From the NCBI GenBank assembly GCA_047629355.1, contig JBLHWU010000169.1, forward strand, positions 1-14,468: a stretch of 14,468 nucleotides of DNA, written 5' to 3'. Made by a program: the position numbers and the translations under genes. The notes under the pieces were generated by a model. That model had not been told where the DNA came from. It saw nothing but the letters and a program-made list of their open reading frames with translations, and did no database searches. How positions within the stretch are numbered: the stretch's first letter is position 1; every line of letters begins with the position of its first letter. Origin of the DNA: CAYUNA01 sp047629355. GTDB taxonomy: Bacteria > Bacteroidota > Bacteroidia > Chitinophagales > Saprospiraceae. This document shows, one piece after another, positions 12,563 to 14,468 of the stretch.

Positions 12563-13477
12563 TTATTTTTTATCCTTCTTTCTATCGGTATAATAAGTTG
12601 GAATAATAGAAGCAGTCGCGCCTTCGAACGGTAATTTTCCGAAGAAACGACCGATTTTTCTTAACGCTTTCTTGTTTTTACTCTCTTCTGGTATTTCATT
12701 TTCATTCCTTACTTCCTCTCTCGGGTTTTCATTGGCAGCAACTACTTCTTCGATTGGTGGAACGGTTGTTATTTTCTCTTCGGGAGTTAGCAATAGTTGA
12801 GGCACTTCTTCTGGCATTTTTGGTACGGTTGCATCAATCGCAACTGCTGATTCATTCTTATTTTCTGGCGCGTTATTTTCAAAAAATGGCGCCTTTAATA
12901 CTGGCTTCTTCTCAGGAATTGCATCTGCTTTTGGTAATACGGTATTTGCTACCTCGTCATAATTTCGAGGTTTATTCTGTTTGAGATTTATTGATTTATT
13001 TACAATTACCTTTTCTTGAACTTTAGGTTTAGCTGGTGTATTTAATTCTTGTTTCTTATCAATAATTCTATTAACTAATATTTCTTCTTTTTCAATTGGT
13101 GCAATTTCCTTCACTTTATTCTCAGGTGGATTTATCACAATTTCCTGTTTAATTTCCGAATTATCCGTAAAGTACCCGGACAAATATCCGCCAACCAATA
13201 AAAACATCGCCGCTGTCGCAATTGCCAGACGAAACCACGTTCTTCGATGCATCGCCACTACTCTCGCGCCACCTTCTTGTTTCAATAACGCCGATTTATT
13301 ATCAAAAACAATCGACTTATCTGGCACAACCGTCACGATATCCGAAAGCATTATTATGTCTTCCGCAATCGTAGGGTACTTTTGCAAAAAAGTCTCCATT
13401 GCTTGTCTATCAGTTGCCGACAAATTTCCTTCGATATAATCAAGGGCAAACGCTTCGTAATTGAATTTATTAATCAT
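12563..13477 (-). CDS. Single-pass membrane protein, probable anti-sigma factor
   Basis: The 304-aa product has a cytoplasmic N-terminal part of about 80 residues (NYEAFALDYIEGNLSATDRQ, then LQKYPTIAEDI), one membrane helix at about 81-103 (WFRLAIATAAMFLLVGGYLS), and a long Pro/Lys/Glu-rich, low-complexity periplasmic part ending in KKALRKIGRFFGKLPFEG and a basic tail. This layout and its place straight after an ECF sigma gene suggest an anti-sigma factor that holds the sigma at the membrane. No zinc-binding HxxxCxxC motif is present, so it is not a ZAS-type factor; the assignment rests on topology and context. The Pro/Lys-rich region could span the periplasm, as TonB linkers do. It starts 72 bases after the sigma stop (ATG at 13475-13477). 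Confidence 0.72.
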   Translation of the reverse strand: MINKFNYEAFALDYIEGNLSATDRQAMETFLQKYPTIAEDIIMLSDIVTVVPDKSIVFDNKSALLKQEGGARVVAMHRRTWFRLAIATAAMFLLVGGYLSGYFTDNSEIKQEIVINPPENKVKEIAPIEKEEILVNRIIDKKQELNTPAKPKVQEKVIVNKSINLKQNKPRNYDEVANTVLPKADAIPEKKPVLKAPFFENNAPENKNESAVAIDATVPKMPEEVPQLLLTPEEKITTVPPIEEVVAANENPREEVRNENEIPEESKNKKALRKIGRFFGKLPFEGATASIIPTYYTDRKKDKK

Positions 13478-13549
13478 AACTTTTTAGTTATTGGTTACTA
13501 GTTGATTGGTTATTGGGACGCACTCACTTGGTTTTTTACGCAAAGAAAA

Positions 13550-14035
13550 TTAGACAGCTTTATTCAATTGATTAACTGCTACCTGCATCTTTTTTCGTGC
13601 TCGAAACAAGTAAACTTTCACTTGTGACAACGACAATTCTGTCATTTCTGCCATTTCTTCGTAGCTGTAGCCTTCATAATCTTTTAGTAAAATTAGTGAT
13701 TTTTGAATCGGACTTAAACTTTTTAAGCCTTTTTCCATAATCTCTTTCGCTTCCATTTGCTTTGTGAATTCTCCGCCTGCTCGTTCTGGCACATTTTCAT
13801 ATGCCTTCACAAATTTATTTTTTCGAATCAAATCAATCATATCATTGTGTGCTATCGAAAACAAGTAAGATTTTGACTTTTCATAATTTACGGTCTCATG
13901 CTTTCTCCACAATTTCTCAAACGTATTCTGTACCACATCTTGCGCATCCGACCGATTTACCAGATTTTTCAACACGAAACGGAAAACTCCGTCGGCGTGT
14001 ATTTTTACACAATTGTTATATTCCTTAGTTGTCAT
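13550..14035 (-). CDS. ECF-type RNA polymerase sigma factor
   Basis: Alternative sigma-70 factor of 161 aa, normal ECF length. Region 2 covers about residues 10-75, with DAQDVVQNTFEKLWR at 30-44 for core binding and SYLFSIAHNDMIDLIRK at 56-72 for -10 recognition. Region 4 covers about 105-152: LSPIQKSLILLKDYEGYSYE, then EMAEMTELSLSQVKVYLFRARKKM, the helix-turn-helix that reads the -35. Regions 1.1 and 3 are absent as expected. The ATG at 14033-14035 is natural. It is the first gene of a likely unit with the anti-sigma-like and barrel genes, and such factors often drive their own promoter; a dyad lies 23 bases upstream. The inducing signal cannot be told from the sequence. Confidence 0.94.
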   Translation of the reverse strand: MTTKEYNNCVKIHADGVFRFVLKNLVNRSDAQDVVQNTFEKLWRKHETVNYEKSKSYLFSIAHNDMIDLIRKNKFVKAYENVPERAGGEFTKQMEAKEIMEKGLKSLSPIQKSLILLKDYEGYSYEEMAEMTELSLSQVKVYLFRARKKMQVAVNQLNKAV

Positions 14036-14057
14036 ACGTTGAGAGTATATTGGTGCA

Positions 14058-14086
14058 TTTGTCTTTGATTGTAGTCAATCGACAAA
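14058..14086. promoter_or_regulatory. Dyad upstream of the sigma gene
   Basis: TTTGTC (14058-14063) and GATTG (14067-14071) pair with CAATC (14076-14080) and GACAAA (14081-14086), leaving a 3-base bulge and a 4-base loop. It is 23 bases before the ATG, so it could be an operator over the promoter or a leader hairpin. No clear primary-sigma box is visible here. Confidence 0.35.
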
Positions 14087-14378
14087 TTTCCAATTTTAAA
14101 GGTAATTCTTTGTTTCGTTTTTTTGTGAATCTTTATGTTTAAAAATTCGATGGTAGTACGGGTGAGGGTTTCAAAAAGTTACAGCCTGTTTTTAAAATAA
14201 TAATTATTTAAAAAAGGGCAAGCCAGATTTGGTGGCAAGTAGCTGTAAATCGGATGATTGTGAGTTTTAAGGTTTTGTAAGAAAAAGTAGGAAAATTTTT
14301 AAAAAGAGCTGCTTTAGTAGCGGTGAAAGAATAAGTCCCTTAACTATCCTCGTTTATTTTGGTCTTAGTTTTTGCTTT

Positions 14379-14468
14379 TGAAATAGGAGTTATCTGTATA
14401 TAATGACTGTTTCAAAAGTGAAAAATAAGGGCAAAAGAAATACAGGAGAGTTGGGGAAGTTATTTTTT
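14379..14468 (+). repeat. Dispersed repeat, copy 2, cut by the window edge
   Basis: Matches the reverse strand of 2444-2535: bases 14379-14443 agree at 62 of 65, and the remaining 25 in the same register at about 18. GGAGTTAT (14386-14393) and GAAGTTAT (14456-14463) keep the 70-base spacing of the octamers in copy 1. TAGTTTTTGCTTT just before it (14367-14379) also occurs at 3028-3040. The repeat may continue past the window. Confidence 0.85.

Larger units (their letters stand above)
14036..14468. other. 433-bp gene-free end of the window
   Basis: Apart from the dyad at 14058-14086 and the repeat from 14379 to the edge, I see no gene, RNA or strong structure. The sequence is AT-rich; any gene upstream of the sigma factor lies outside the window. 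Confidence 0.7.

Noticed and set aside
13478..13549. Tandem repeat between sigma and anti-sigma-like genes (TTGGTTA-type words)
   Set aside because: Three or four imperfect short words in AT-rich DNA; no regular unit, so not called as a repeat.

Overview
The window looks like chromosomal DNA of a Bacteroidota bacterium, perhaps near the Saprospiria/Chitinophagia side; the genus cannot be told. The DNA is AT-rich. Upstream of several genes are boxes of the Bacteroidota type (TAnnTTTG, with TTG about 20 bases further upstream). The gene content also fits: a DUF4292 lipoprotein beside an EnvC-like coiled-coil/LytM protein, and an ECF sigma factor, membrane anti-sigma-like protein and small outer-membrane barrel in a row. 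All genes but one (the DNA methylase) are on the minus strand.

Layout. 25-1551: ALDH7-type aldehyde dehydrogenase. 1765-2247: unknown three-helix membrane protein. 2248-3227: almost 1 kb without a gene, packed with inverted repeats. 3228-4052 (+): D12-type DNA adenine methylase with no restriction enzyme beside it. 4150-4953 and 5972-6916: two TraB/GumN paralogues, one cytoplasmic and one exported, on either side of an Lrp/AsnC regulator (5245-5724). 7056-8336: the GTPase HflX. 8568-9851: EnvC-like protein with a degenerate LytM domain. 10013-10801: DUF4292 lipoprotein. 10845-11318: a 474-bp non-coding element with perfect 17-bp terminal inverted repeats and a possible 4-bp target duplication. 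11423-12277: outer-membrane barrel with acidic and His-Asp repeats. 12563-13477: anti-sigma-like protein. 13550-14035: ECF sigma factor.

How genes may work together. The sigma factor, the membrane protein and the barrel are probably one envelope-response unit (inference from order and family). EnvC-like plus DUF4292 is a conserved Bacteroidota envelope pair; two zinc-ligand positions of the LytM domain are substituted, so it probably activates amidases and does not cut the wall itself. HflX rescues or splits ribosomes. The ALDH probably acts in lysine or aldehyde catabolism.

The least ordinary part is between the genes. At least three repeat families are visible: an inverted pair (2444-2535 and 14379-14468, 62/65 identical in the core), a fold-back family sharing a 20-base apex (2655-2716 and 5062-5228), and a composite of GC-rich 9-bp hairpin plus AT-rich palindrome (2806-2864 and 12378-12452, the latter with a perfect 48-bp palindrome). 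The adenine methylase lies directly beside the densest cluster. I see no tRNA, rRNA, CRISPR array or intact transposase.
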